Source of the DNA: Helianthus annuus
Lineage: Eukaryota > Streptophyta > Magnoliopsida > Asterales > Asteraceae
DNA length: 64,000 nucleotides
Reading direction: 5' to 3'
Assembly: GCF_002127325.2 (NCBI RefSeq)
Contig: NC_035433.2
Span: forward strand, 13,426,111 to 13,490,110
Under the pieces are notes generated by a model. The model was not told the origin of the DNA and searched no databases. It saw only the letters and a program-made list of their open reading frames with translations. Shown here piece by piece: positions 1-11,032 of the stretch. Position numbers and translations under genes: made by a program. The number at the start of each line of letters is the position of its first letter. Position 1 is the first letter of the stretch.

Positions 1-980
1 TGCATAGTCCGCACAGTTTATCTTGTAATGTTTAGGGAAAGAAAATCAAACCTGTGATGAGGGTGACTAGACTACCATAGGGTCCTTTTAATTAGATCGA
101 CATATGATCTTTTTAATTAGGTCACCAAGGAGTCCTTTCAGCTATATCATCACATGATGTCCCTAACCAGATTTTTAGATCAATCTGTTTAACTAGACCA
201 CTCAAGGGGTCTAATTATTGAGTAGTACTTAATAATCCAAGGGACTTAACTACAACGTAGAAGTCTATTAAGGATTTTATGTAGTACCTTTGGGTATCCT
301 ACTATGAATCCCTTATACGAATGATGTGGAAGATTCTACGAATATTTGGATAACAAAGACGTGGATTACACCAAAAACATAAAAAGGAACACATAATCAC
401 ATAGTTGTTTAACTTGATTATTAATTTGTTATTAACTTGCTATCGATTGAAAATGGATATTCAAGGTACACCAGGAAACCAGTCGCTGGACTTCAATGTC
501 CTCTGGGATCTATCTGAAAAGATAGGATGATCTCCCAAAAATTCGATTTTGTTTTCAAAGAAACGTAACATTCGAATTAAGGAACACAACAATTTTAGGA
601 TTTGCGGAAATACCCTAGGTACCCTATTAAGGATTTATAGTGGTACTTTGGGTATTCGTCCAGTGTTGTAACTTGCGTCTTGTACTTCGTTTCCTCGGAA
701 GAAACAGGTACTTTAGGAATTTCGTGGATAACGCAAGATATCATAAAATAGAAAAATCTTGGGGGGTAGTTTGCTTTTCAAGGAATACGATTCCTTGATT
801 GTCGGTATTGTAGGGGATATGTTCTTTATACATACAACCACATAAATACATTGCAATGTAAATAAAAGATTTATTTATAAACAATGATACCAACTGTTTC
901 ATGGACCTTGACAACAAAAGAAAATAATACATAAGACATGATTATTTCTAAACGATGTTGTCTTCTGGTCGGTCAGATGC
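1..980 (-). other. Non-coding 3' internal region of element A
   Basis: No coding region is visible. The stretch is homologous, in reverse, to 49811-50760 of element B, which places it between the gag stop and the polypurine tract. Short runs around 60-300 and 480-720 are clearly shared. A protease and RT would normally be encoded here, and neither is present. Confidence 0.75.
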
Positions 981-1700
981 TCATCCCTGTACTGGATTTG
1001 CATTAGCAAGCTTTGGGCAATTTCTTCGGAAATAACCCATCTCGCCACATCTGAAACAAGAACGTGGTAGAAAACGACCTTGAGCGGGATTGTTGCCAGC
1101 TTGGTTTGGTGCAGCTGCGGCTGGGCAAACTCTTGCTGTATGGCCTATAAGTCCACAAGTTTGGCATTTGCGGCACTTTACATTGGCATGATGATGGAGG
1201 CTACATTTGTTGCACAAGGGTGCAGTTCCATTGTATGGTTTCCTAGCAGGGGGTTGAGCTGGTTGGTTGGGGACGGCTTGACCATTGTGAGTAACCATGG
1301 CGAAGTTCTGAGAAGTATTTCGCTTGACTTCTTAGGGGATCCAGTCTGTTCATCCATGATCTTTGATTCCTCGATTGGGTTCGATTCCTCCACCGGTTTC
1401 TTGTCACCTTTTCGGAAAAGTTTACCTTTCCTGATCTTTGATTCAGTCAAGGTTGCAGATAGCTCAATGGCCTGTCTAACTGTAGTAGGGTTGCTACCAG
1501 TCACAGTGTCTTGTATTGAGTCAGGGAGGCCATCAATGTACTTTTCGATTGCCTTATCCAAATGCGTAACCATATTCGGGCATAACAAACTTAACTCCTC
1601 ATAACAATCCGTGTAGGCTCGATGCTCACCGCTAACTTGCTTAAGATCATCGAACTCCGTTTCCAAGGCCCTGATCTCGTGACGAGGACAGAATTCCTTC
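981..1700 (-). pseudogene. gag: Element A gag, C-terminal half (zinc knuckles)
   Basis: This is the downstream half of A's gag, whose start lies at 40273-39886 beyond the inserted element C. Reading leftward from 1700, the sequence encodes the end of the capsid-like domain (PRHE...LETEFDDL) and a basic linker. Two CCHC-type zinc knuckles follow, one containing CRKCQTCGLIGHTARVC and one containing CFRCGEMGYFRRNC. Compared with B, a 5-base loss near 1330 shifts the frame between linker and knuckles, so the gene is broken even without C. Gag binds and packages element RNA in virus-like particles. A stop follows shortly after the last knuckle and no protease follows it. Confidence 0.8.
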
Positions 1701-3353
1701 TGTCACACCCTGGCTTTGCGGAAGCGTGGTTAATTTGGTGTGACTTCTTAATACCATAGCTTAATCATAACAAAGCTATATGAAAATAAAACCATGCAAG
1801 ATCATCCATTGATTTGAGTTTCAAAATAAAAGTACCACAACATTGTTTTTAAAGTACCGACACATGCAACTGAAATTTACATCCTAATAACATAAAGCAT
1901 TGTTCAGAACTCATAACCACAAACATAAAGCAGACGTAGTTTTAGAGCGGTGGCTCGTCCAGGCAAGAACCACGACCCCTAAACTTGGATGACCTTATTT
2001 CTTTTACGCAGCGTGAAAACGTATCATACCATGCCAGATCCTTAATTACCTGAAATACATGTAAGTTGGAAAAATAAACAAAAATTGTTGAGCAAGTTCA
2101 TGTGTAACTGAGTAAGTAAAACCTTTGTATAAAATCCTGGTATGTAGCAAATAAGGAAACAGAGATCACCAATGGTTTGCAAGGCCATTGATATGTGTGA
2201 AGTGCAAGTAGGAAGGCTCAAACCTAGCAGATTTATGCGTTGGGTACAAAGTCACCCCGAGGTCCGTTATGTTGGGCCTGGGGTTGGGCTCGCTACACCC
2301 AGATAGATCTACCGCTCCTGCCCTCAGTCCTATCCTGAGGATTAATGACCTCAAGTTTCCGCCTACCCATTCACATGATCTAAATAATAACCCTCCTTAC
2401 GCTAACCATACCATGTAAGAAATATTTGTAATCATAGTAACATGTATTTCACCCCCGCAGTTAGAAAACTAAAAACAGTTAAGAGAAAAAAGGGGATATG
2501 AACTCACAGTGGTGCGTCTCTACCAAGTATATCTCCTGATCAAGCAGCGGTGCGACGACCTACACGTACTAATTCTATTAGACGGACGGCCGTGCCTTAG
2601 CTTTATGGTTTAAGTTTTTGGGAAATAGTTAGACAACTATTTCGTGTTTATATTCAGTATATACTTGGTGATTATTTTTCCTTCCCAAGGATGGGGGATT
2701 TAATACATGTGTGTTCGTATAGCTTCGGAATATATTATTAAGTCTCACTTAATATATATTTTACTTCTTATTCAAAAATATAAATATTCTTCCCAAAAAT
2801 ATTATATTTTAATACATATGATTTTCCCAAAATAATACCTTGACAAAAATACGCGTTCATAAATATTTCCTTAAATGCGTAAGTTACGTTTTTAAAGTTC
2901 GAGTGGTAATAATAATTACCGGTGTAACTTAAATAACTATTGCGAAGGCGTTTTTATTATTTTGGAGTCGTTAACAAGGTAATATTATTTTTACCCTAAA
3001 AATAATATTTGTATATTTCACAAAATAATCATAAACACATAACAAGTGACGTTATGAAAAATATATACTAAATATATATTTACCAAATTTTATTTTGTGA
3101 AATCCCACCTCCGATATTTTGTAAATAAAGTCGTGGCGAAATCTATAATTCGAAAACAAGTCTAAAATGTATTTCTAACACTTGTAGTGAAAATATTTTC
3201 TAAGTGTTAGGTTTTTGGAAAAATTTCGCCAGAGTTTCCTCTGTAACTGGAGGTGGCCACGCTTTCAAGCGTATCATTTTCTTTTATAAATCAAACCAAC
3301 AATTTTCTTATTCAATCAAAACAATATCCAAAGCATCAAACTAGTCAATAAAG

Positions 3354-4712
3354 GGTTTTTCTGGCAGGAGCATTAACATTGATGGCAATCCTTTAGCTCC
3401 GAGACGTGGGGTTATCAGGAACAATGATCAGGAGCCGAGACCGATTAATGTTATTGATGTGCTTGAGAAGATTACTGTTCCAATCCAGCTTCAGAGTAGT
3501 ATTGATCAGATTCTTGATGATAAGCCGGAGAATAGCAACAAATCAGGGTCGTATGCTGATATGGTGAAGCAAAAGACATCTCCGAAGCGGGAAGTTAACT
3601 TCAGGAAGCTAGAAGGGTCGGAGAAGGTTCAAGATGCGGATGTAGTTATTCCTCGCGAGGTAATTAGAAAAGCTCAGGAAAAACTTGACAATGTTTTGTT
3701 TGGTTATTTCTTGGGGAATAGGCTTCCTTTTCCGGTAGTGGATTATTATGCAAAGAATGCCTGGTCAAAATTTGGTTTTGTTAAAGCGATGATGAACTCT
3801 ACTGACTTCTTTTTCTTTAAATTCGAATCAAAGGAGGGTATGGCTAAGGTTCTTGAAGGGGGGCTGTGGCTGATTAGGAAGGTGCCTTTGTTTCTAAATG
3901 TCTGGTCTCCATCTATAAGCCTTAAAAAAGAGGGTATTAAATCGGTTCCGGTGTGGGTTAAGTTACATAATGTACCGATAGCTGTTTACACGGATGATGG
4001 GCTCAGCTTACTAGCGTCCAAGATAGGAGTTCCAAAGAGATTAGATAGTTATACTGCGGACATGTGTGCTGAGAACTGGGGGAGGAGCAGTTTTGCCAGG
4101 GCTCTAATTGAACTCAATGCGGAGTATGAGATAAAGGATCATATCACTATTGCTATTCCGAAACTTGATGAGGAGGGTTATTTAATGGAAAGAGTGGATG
4201 TGGAATATGAATGGAAACCATTACGGTGCTCTTTGTGTTGTGTATTCGGACATAATGACCAAAACTGTAGTAAGAATGTTCAGAGCAAAAAGAACCAGGT
4301 GGTTGTTGATGATGAGGGTTTTATTTCGGACAAGAGGAAGACGATTAGATTGAAGCCAGTGCAGAAAAACCAAAAGCCGAAAATTATCTACAAGCCTAAG
4401 ATAAACAAAACAGGGCCGAGTACTTCAGGTACAAAAGATGATTTGCTGAATAATGACAAAGCTAGTAACGTTAGTACAAAGAATTCATTTGAGGCGCTTT
4501 CAAAGAATGATGGAGATGCGGATGTGTTAGATCCTGATGACGGGTTAGAAACAAGACCGGTTATGAATAATGCTAGCGGGAGCCAAGTGCACATTGATGA
4601 TGAGGTTGTGGATTCGATTCCTACTGAAATGTCTAAGTTTATGAGGAATGATAACAGGAAAGATAAATCTGAGGGGGCAAGCACTCCCGGTCTAGATAGT
4701 TTGAATGGATAG
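3354..4712 (+). pseudogene. L1 ORF1 protein, N-terminally truncated (DUF4283, CCHC)
   Basis: The frame is open from the 5' truncation point, so the Met at 3459 is internal. The encoded protein contains the DUF4283 RNA-binding region characteristic of plant L1 ORF1 (around FGYFLGNRLPFPVVDYYAKN and VPVWVKLHNVPIAVYTDDGL). A zinc knuckle, C-x2-C-x4-H-x4-C in CSLCCVFGHNDQNC, and a polar, acidic C-terminus follow. About 80 N-terminal residues are missing compared with L5 ORF1. The stop codon overlaps the ORF2 start as ATGGATAG. The protein would coat LINE RNA. No internal stop is visible in the retained part, but without its own start it is probably not expressed. Confidence 0.85.
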
Positions 4713-7582
4713 CATCGCTGTGTGGAACATTAGGGGTTTGAACCAACCCCTGAAACAAAATGAGGTTCGGATTCTTTTGTCGGAAAATAAGTTGGCCGTT
4801 TGTGCCATTCTTGAATCTCATGTCGATATCATGAAGCTTGATAAAGTTTGTAAAGGGGTCTTCAGGAATTGGAGTTGGACGTCTAATGGTAACTTGTGTG
4901 ATCGTGGCACTAGAATAATTTTGGGATGGAATTCGGATGATGTTGATGTCATGGTTTTGTCTCAAACGAACCAGGTTATTTATGTCCAAATTCAGTACAA
5001 GGTTTGTATGAAAGTTCTTTTTTGTTCGTTTGTGTACGCGAAGAATAATTATCAGGATAGACGAGGGCTTTGGGATAATCTGTGCAAGCATAAGGGCTTA
5101 TGTCATGATAAGCCATAGGTAGTCATGGGAGATTTTAATTCAGCTTTGTATCATGAAGACTCTATATGCGGTTCTTCCACTCAAACTATTAGTATGCGAG
5201 AGTTTTATGATTGTGTTCAGGTAACGGAGCTGATTGATATTATGGGCCATGGGTTGCATTTTACGTGGAACCAGAAGCCTAAGGAGGGAATTGGGTTGAT
5301 GAAGAAGATTGACCGGGTGATGGGTAATATGAAGTTCTTAGAGACATGTCCGGAAGCTTTTGCTCTTTATCATCCTTTCCGCGTTTCGGACCACACTCCG
5401 TGTATTCTAAAGATGGGAAAGTCGACTAAGGCTAAGCCGAAACCTTTTAAGTTTGCAAACTTTATCACTTCTAAACAAGAATTCAGGTCCTCGGTCGAGC
5501 AGGAATGGAGGAAAACGATTAGTGGGGTGGCTATATACTCGGTTACTAAGAAACTTAAGAATTTGAAGGTAATCTGCACGATAAAGTATCTGAGTTGAGA
5601 AGTAAATTGGATGAAGTTCAAAAAATGATTGATGTGAATCCTCTTAATAGAGAGCTGAGAAATATGGAAGCTGAATACTTAAAAGAATTCAAATCAGCGG
5701 CGTATGATGAGGAATGTTTTCTAAAGCAAAAGGCCAAAGTGGAATGGTTATGTGCGGGGGATTCTAATACTGCTTTCTTCCATAACAGTGTGAAATGTAG
5801 AAATGCTAGATCAAAAATTCAATCTATTAAGGATGTTGCTGGCAACCGATTTGAGGGTGAAGATGTGCCGATTGCTCTAGTCAACCATTATGCGAATTTT
5901 CTGGGCAAGGAGGATCAAGTTATTCATCTTAATCAGGAGGATTTTTTTGTTAATGTTCTTAGTCTTGCTGCTGCTGATAATATGGTTCGACAGGTTACTC
6001 GTGATGAAATCAAGAATGCTATGTTTAGTATTGGCGAGAATAAAGCTCCGGGTCCTGATGGATATACGTCGGCTCTTTTTAAACATACTTGGGATATTGT
6101 GGGCGATGAAATCTCTCTGGCTATCTTAGATTTTTTTGATAATGGTAAGATTCTGAAACAACTTAATCATACTATTCTGGCTCTTATTCCAAAAGTGGAG
6201 ACTCCGGACTCGGTTCTTGATTATCGTCCTATTTCTTGCTGTAATGTCTTATACAAGTGTATCAGCAAGATAATCACAGATAGATTGAAGGGGAGTTTGG
6301 GGGATTTGGTTAGTATTAACCAGTCTGCCTTTGTTCCGGGTAGGAAAATATCTGATAACATTTTGCTTACTCAAGAGTTGATGCACAATTATCACTTGAA
6401 TAGGGGTCCGGCTAGATGTGCGTTCAAAATAGATATCCAAAAGGCTTATGATACCGTTAGTTGGGCGTTTTTGGAGGATGTTTTGCGTGGCTTTGGGTTT
6501 CACCAAAAGATGGTTGCGTGGATTATGGCTTGTGTAACCACGACAACTTATTCTCTCAGTATTAATGGTAATTTGCATGGCTTTTTCGGGGGTAAGAGGG
6601 GCTTGAGGCAAGGTGACCCTATGTCGCCATACTTATTCACACTGATTATGGAGGTTCTTTCTTTGCTTCTACAACAAGCGGCCCATCCTAGCAACATGTT
6701 CAAATTTCATGCTAACTGTGTTAAGCAGAAGATTATTAACGTTTCCTTTGCTGATGATTTATTCATTTTTGTGCACGGGGATGTTATTTCGGTGAAAAGG
6801 GTTCGAGATGCTATTGAGAAATTTACTAATCTTTCTGGATTAGTTCCGAGTTCAGCAAAAAGCACGGCTTACTTCTGTAATGTGCCGCATAATGTTAAAC
6901 AAGATATTCTTCGGATCATGCCTTTTCAGGAAGGTTCGTTGCCGGTCAGGTATCTGGGGGTCCCGTTAATTTCGACCAAGTTAGCCTGTAAAGATTGCAA
7001 ACCTCTTCTAGATCGGATGGAGAAGAGAATTAATAGCTGGTTGAATAAGTCTCTTTCTTTTGCTGGTAGACTACAACTTATCAACTCCGTTTTATCAGCC
7101 ATGCATATCTATTGGGCATCCGTTTTTATTATTCCTTCTAGGGTCATCAGTGACCTTGAGAAGCTTATGCGACGGTTCTTATGGAATGGTAACAACCTGA
7201 GTAGAGTTAAGGCGAAAGTCTCTTGGGCTGATGTTTGCTTGCCGAAGAGTGAGGGTGGTTTAGGCATAAAGTGTATTTCGGATGTGAATAAGGCACTTAT
7301 GACTAATCATATCTGGAGCATTCTGGTTAATAGGAAGTCTCTTTGGGTTCAATGGATACATACACACAAATTGAAGGGTAGGAGTTTTTGGGATATCAAT
7401 AGCAAAGGTAATATGAGCTGGGGATGGAGGAAAATCTTATCTCTTCGTAGTGTTGTTAGGCCTTTTATATGGAAGGTTGTTCGAAGTGGGGCTCAAACAA
7501 ATGTCTGGTGGGATAATTGGTGTCAAATTAGTCCGTTAAGCTCTTTCATATCTCCACGGAGAATAACTAATGTTGGCTTTAA
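4705..7582 (+). pseudogene. L1 ORF2 (endonuclease-RT), first part, broken
   Basis: ORF2 begins with MDSIAVWNIRGL, overlapping the ORF1 stop by 8 bases in the +1 frame. An AP-type endonuclease comes first, with GDFNS near 5127 and SDHTP near 5387. RT follows, with NKAPGPDGYTS, YRPISCCNVLYK and GRKISDNILL, the FKIDIQKAYDTVSW block, GLRQGDPMSPYLFT, and the catalytic FADD near 6750. Damage includes a Trp-to-TAG stop at 5116-5118 and a short deletion with frameshift near 5569. The nested L2 interrupts the frame after SPRRITN. It is not functional as it stands, but its domain order matches L5. Confidence 0.9.
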
Positions 7583-8264
7583 GCCGTAATTATCGGAGTT
7601 TCAAACCCTAGTTTTCTCTCTCTCTAATGGAGAAAATCGACCCTCTTGCTTCCTTGACCTAAAATTCATTTTTCTTGATGATTATAGGGATTGTTTTGTG
7701 TGATTAGAGTCTCATCAATTCTGATTTACACTTACGATTCAATATAGTCATTCTTTGATTCGTTTTTGTTCAAGATTAGGGTTCGTTTTTCATTTTTTCT
7801 ACACTTGGCTGCCGTGGTTGTTTGATTTCGTTGTTAATCTGGATTGGGTATACAAAGAGAGATTGTGTTTGCTGCATTTACAATCTGATTCATCTTTTCT
7901 TGATCGATTTTGTACGTGACGGCTGCTAGGGTTTTTCAGGCTTCTTTTGTTTGAAATAGGGTTGGCGGCTAGGGTTTTTCAGGCTTTTCACATAATTGTT
8001 GGCCGACATCTCTAAGGGATTAGTTTCATACGTTCGTGATCAGATTAGGGGCTGAAGTAAGGAGTGGACTCTGGAAGTGCGGCAGCCTTGGTTTAGGGTT
8101 TCATTGCAGCTTTAAACTAGGGTTTATTCGTATTCAATACACTTCTGATTGCAACACACTTCGCTTTTTCAGCTTGACGGCGGTTAGGGTTCTGATTCGG
8201 TGTTTGTCACAGCTGCCTTTTGCTGAATTTCTGTTGACGGCGATTAGGGTTTGTCAATATTGTA
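7583..8264 (+). promoter_or_regulatory. L2 5' UTR/internal promoter region with telo-boxes
   Basis: The leader carries about eight TAGGGTT/AAACCCTA telo-box-like motifs (near 7604, 7769, 7928, 7957, 7970, 8091, 8118, 8188 and 8243). Several lie in a recurring context resembling GACGGCGRTTAGGGTTT. Telo-boxes are known promoter elements of plant ribosomal-protein and other growth-related genes. LINEs need an internal promoter in this region, so I infer a promoter role. The 5' leaders of L3, L4 and L5 are also rich in this motif. Confidence 0.5.
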
Positions 8265-9749
8265 ATGGATGATCTTAATTGTTCTGGTGGAAACCAACAA
8301 GATATTCGTGGGAAGCCGCGATTATCGTTTGAAGAAATTGCTGCACGGTTTCTTGATGTTGATGGGAACACTTTGCAGCCAAAGCGTGGTGTAACGATTG
8401 GAACACAAAGTGACACTAAGTCTTCAAATATCATTGATGATCTCACCAAGGCCACAGTTCCAGTTCGTTTGGAAAAACGGGATGTTGATAAGTCTGACAA
8501 TTTTTGGGATTACCCTAGCAAGTTTTCGCCAAAATCAGATCTTCTTGGTGCATCTTTTTCGGCTGACAACAGGGCTGCTCACGGTAAAGCACGTACTTCG
8601 GGAACTGCAAGTCCTGTCTCATTCGCTCACATTGTAAAGAATACAAAGGAGAAGGTTAAAGTGAATTTTCGGGCGATGGAATCTGCTGAGAAAGTTGATG
8701 GGGCTGATGTTGTTATTCCATTGTCGTCGGTTCAACAAGTTACTGATAGGTATGCTAACACTTTGTTTGGATATTTTCTGGGTAAACGGTTGGCATTTCC
8801 TGTGGTCGATTACTTTGCAAAAAACAACTGGGCGAAATATGGTCTTTCCCGTCTCATGATGAATGCAAACGGGTTCTTTTTCTTTAAGTTTACTTCTAAG
8901 GAAGGGATGATTCAAATGCTAGAGGATGGGCCTTGGTTAATCAGAAGTGTTCCCATAATTTTGAAGGAGTGGTCGTCCTCTATAAAGATGGAAAAAGAGG
9001 ATATTAATGTGGTTCCAGTTTGGGTCAAGATGCATGATGTGCCGTTAGCGGCATTTACTGAGGATGGGCTTAGCTTGGTTGCCTCTATGATTGGGACACC
9101 TAAGATGTTGGATACGTATACTGCCTCGATGTGTGCTGAATCTTGGGGAAGGAGCAGCTATGCTAGAGCGCTTATTGAAGTGCAAGCGGGGGCTGAATTA
9201 AAAAAGAGTGTTACTGTTGCTATCCCATCTATGGATGGTAGTGGGTATTCAAAGGTGGAGGTCAAGATTGAATATGATTGGGAGCCTCTTAGGTGCTCCT
9301 CTTGTTGTGTATTTGGCCATGATGACAGCTCGTGCCCGAAGAACCCTCAGGTAACTCCAAGTGGGGATGCTGAAAATGATGATTTTCAGGTTGTAGAGGG
9401 CAAGAAGAAGAAAGTGAACAACCAAGGCATCCATATGAAAAATCAAAAGCCTAAGTTAGTGTACAGGCCAGTTGCCAACCCTAAACCAAAATCGTCCTCA
9501 AAGATTCCGATGCAGAATCAGGTTTCAACGTCTAACCCGTTTGACATTCTAAAGGATGATACTGGTAATCAGGGAGGTATCACGGTGGGTCGAGTTGAGA
9601 AGAAACCGTCGAATGACAGGCAGGAATCGGATGAGGAAGAGGTTGAAGAAGTCTACAATGAAACTAGTGCATTTATGACATCGGGTACTCATCCTTTTTC
9701 TTCGAAAGCAGGGGCAAGCACCTCTTCTACCAAGTTCTCTAATGGATAG
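8265..9749 (+). CDS. L2 ORF1 protein, intact (DUF4283, CCHC knuckle)
   Basis: The 494-residue frame is uninterrupted. The N-terminus (MDDLNCSGGNQQDIRG) is shared with L3 and L4. DUF4283 spans roughly residues 150-320 (FGYFLGKRLAFPVVDYFAKN, VPVWVKMHDVPLAAFTEDGL). A C-x2-C-x4-H-x4-C knuckle follows near residue 345 in CSSCCVFGHDDSSC. A basic stretch (KKKKV) and an acidic tail with SDEEEVEEVYNETSAFM complete it. It resembles L1 and L5 ORF1 but forms a separate subgroup with L3 and L4. The predicted role is RNA binding and formation of the LINE ribonucleoprotein. The stop overlaps a downstream ATG as ATGGATAG. Confidence 0.9.
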   Translation: MDDLNCSGGNQQDIRGKPRLSFEEIAARFLDVDGNTLQPKRGVTIGTQSDTKSSNIIDDLTKATVPVRLEKRDVDKSDNFWDYPSKFSPKSDLLGASFSADNRAAHGKARTSGTASPVSFAHIVKNTKEKVKVNFRAMESAEKVDGADVVIPLSSVQQVTDRYANTLFGYFLGKRLAFPVVDYFAKNNWAKYGLSRLMMNANGFFFFKFTSKEGMIQMLEDGPWLIRSVPIILKEWSSSIKMEKEDINVVPVWVKMHDVPLAAFTEDGLSLVASMIGTPKMLDTYTASMCAESWGRSSYARALIEVQAGAELKKSVTVAIPSMDGSGYSKVEVKIEYDWEPLRCSSCCVFGHDDSSCPKNPQVTPSGDAENDDFQVVEGKKKKVNNQGIHMKNQKPKLVYRPVANPKPKSSSKIPMQNQVSTSNPFDILKDDTGNQGGITVGRVEKKPSNDRQESDEEEVEEVYNETSAFMTSGTHPFSSKAGASTSSTKFSNG

Positions 9750-9816
9750 GCTGTCTGCTTTTCGTCTGAAGGGGCTGCTGTTTTGTGGCCATTTTATTTT
9801 TGATGATGGTGGTTGA
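9742..9816 (+). CDS. 25-codon ORF2-start stub in L2
   Basis: This small frame starts at the ATG that overlaps the ORF1 stop, exactly where L1 starts ORF2. Its first residues, MDRLSAFRLKGL, align with the ORF2 start MDSIAVWNIRGL of L1 (identity or similar residues at most positions). The frame then runs into unrelated sequence and stops (FDDGG then TGA). L3 and L4 have the same frame with the same length. It is either a relic of ORF2 deletion or a short retained peptide; translation is not shown. Confidence 0.55.
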   Translation: MDRLSAFRLKGLLFCGHFIFDDGG

Positions 9817-10031
9817 GATGATGTTTTGTGTTTTTGCATTGTTTTGTCTACTAGATGTCGTGACTTGATGTATAGTAGACTAGGTTATGGGGTGTTATAG
9901 GTCGTTGGTTTTTGTTATGTTTTACATATATGGGGCATGTCCTGTATATGAACTAGTGTGGAACACATCCTCACTACTTGTACTTAATTGCGGTTGCATT
10001 TTAATAGAATCACCGGGGTAACCCTTTACCC
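9817..10031 (+). other. L2 3' UTR with terminal stem-loop
   Basis: About 200 bp of non-coding sequence is shared with L3 and L4 but not with L1 or L5. It ends in a stem-loop at 10016-10031: GGGTAA pairs with TTACCC around the loop CCCT, directly before poly(A). The same terminal hairpin closes all five LINEs here. The LINE RT is expected to recognise this end. Confidence 0.7.
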
Positions 10032-10057
10032 AAAAAAAAAACTAATGCTGGCTTCAA

Positions 10058-10823
10058 CATCTCTTCTTCTATTTTGGATCTAGTTGATGAAAACGGAAAC
10101 TGGAGATGGCCGCAAGCTTGGTATGATTTATACCCGGTTTTGATTGGGTTAAATGCTCCTCAATTGACGCAAAATATGGTGGACCGTACGGTTTGGAGAG
10201 ACTTGGATGGGAACTCATGTTCGTTTTGTTCATCAGAAGTGTGGCATGCTATTCGGTGTAGGCAGAATCAGGTCTCCTGGGTTGATGGGGTATGGTTTTC
10301 TCAATGCATCCCTCGACATTCATTTCACTTATGGTTAGTCATAAAGAATAAACTTAAAACCCAAGACCGGCTTGCTGCGTGGGAGGCAGGAAGTGTAACG
10401 AATTTAAACCTCATGTGTTGTCCGCTGTGTAGAACTAATCGGGACTCTAGAGATCATTTGTTCTTTCAGTGCTCGTTTGCTTCTAAAGTGTGGAACGAAG
10501 TTAAGAATATGGTTCAAATGGGTAATGTTGATAGCACTTGGCAATCAATTATGACGTGGATGGAACGAAATGCAAGCTCGAATAAGACGGGGCATATTAT
10601 ATGCAAGCTGGTTATTGCGGCTTCGACTTACTTCATATGGCAAGAGAGAAACAATTGTCTATTTTCCAATGCTTTTGCTGATCAGAATGTGGTGATTCAG
10701 AGGATTAAGGAAGCTGTTCGTTTACGTTTAATGGGGTTCAAGTTCCGAAGACAATCGAGTATTGAGAGTCTTCTAAGGACATGGAAGATCGGCTCCAATG
10801 ATGAGGCAAATGATCCGGGCTAG
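10058..10823 (+). pseudogene. L1 ORF2, C-terminal part (zf-RVT domain)
   Basis: This is the continuation of L1 ORF2 beyond nested L2. It contains the zinc-binding RT-associated domain typical of plant LINE C-termini: WFSQCIPRHSFHLWLVIKNKL, then CCPLCRTNRDSRDHLFFQCSF. It ends FKFRRQSS...NDPG, paralleling the L5 C-terminus. It is intact in itself but separated from the start of ORF2 and from damaged upstream parts. Confidence 0.88.
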
Positions 10824-11032
10824 CTGATTTTAGTTAGTTTAGTCGTTCTTGTGTAGTGATGGCCATTTTGTGTTAGTTGTTCTTTGTTGGTTGTGTTTGT
10901 GGGTTGTGGTTTTCTTGTGTCCTAGGCGTTGGTATGTCAAGCCTAGTTGGTGTGTCCTCTTCGGGCATGCCCTTGTTCTTATTTTGGCATTTATAAAAAT
11001 TTACCTGGGGTAATCCCTTTACCCAAAAAAAA
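10824..11032 (+). other. L1 3' UTR, stem-loop and poly(A)
   Basis: Non-coding tail ending in a hairpin at 11008-11024 (GGGTAA/TTACCC with a 5-base loop TCCCT) and a short poly(A). The UTR body differs from that of L2-L4; only the terminal hairpin is shared. Confidence 0.75.

Larger units (their letters stand above)
7583..10039 (+). mobile_element. LINE L2, ORF1-only non-autonomous element
   Basis: L2 is flanked by an 18-bp duplication (aactaatgttggctttaa at 7565-7582; 10040-10057 differs at two sites). It has a complete-looking 5' UTR of about 680 bp, one long intact ORF1, a 25-codon stub in the ORF2 position, and a 3' UTR unlike that of L1 or L5. A terminal stem-loop followed by poly(A) ends it. 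There is no endonuclease or RT. Because both ends and the TSD are present, this is a whole inserted unit and not a later deletion remnant. L3 and L4 have the same structure, so I infer a family mobilised in trans. Confidence 0.9.
3353..11032 (+). mobile_element. LINE L1, 5'-truncated, carrying nested L2
   Basis: This L1-type non-LTR retrotransposon is flanked by ctagtcaataaa (3341-3352 and 11033-11044, with ambiguous flanking A's). It ends in a poly(A) tail directly after a terminal stem-loop at 11008-11024. The 5' end lies inside ORF1, as expected from incomplete target-primed reverse transcription. ORF1 and ORF2 fragments follow in order, with L2 inserted in ORF2 at 7583-10039. The intact other copy of C's LTR shows the uninterrupted target. 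Confidence 0.9.
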
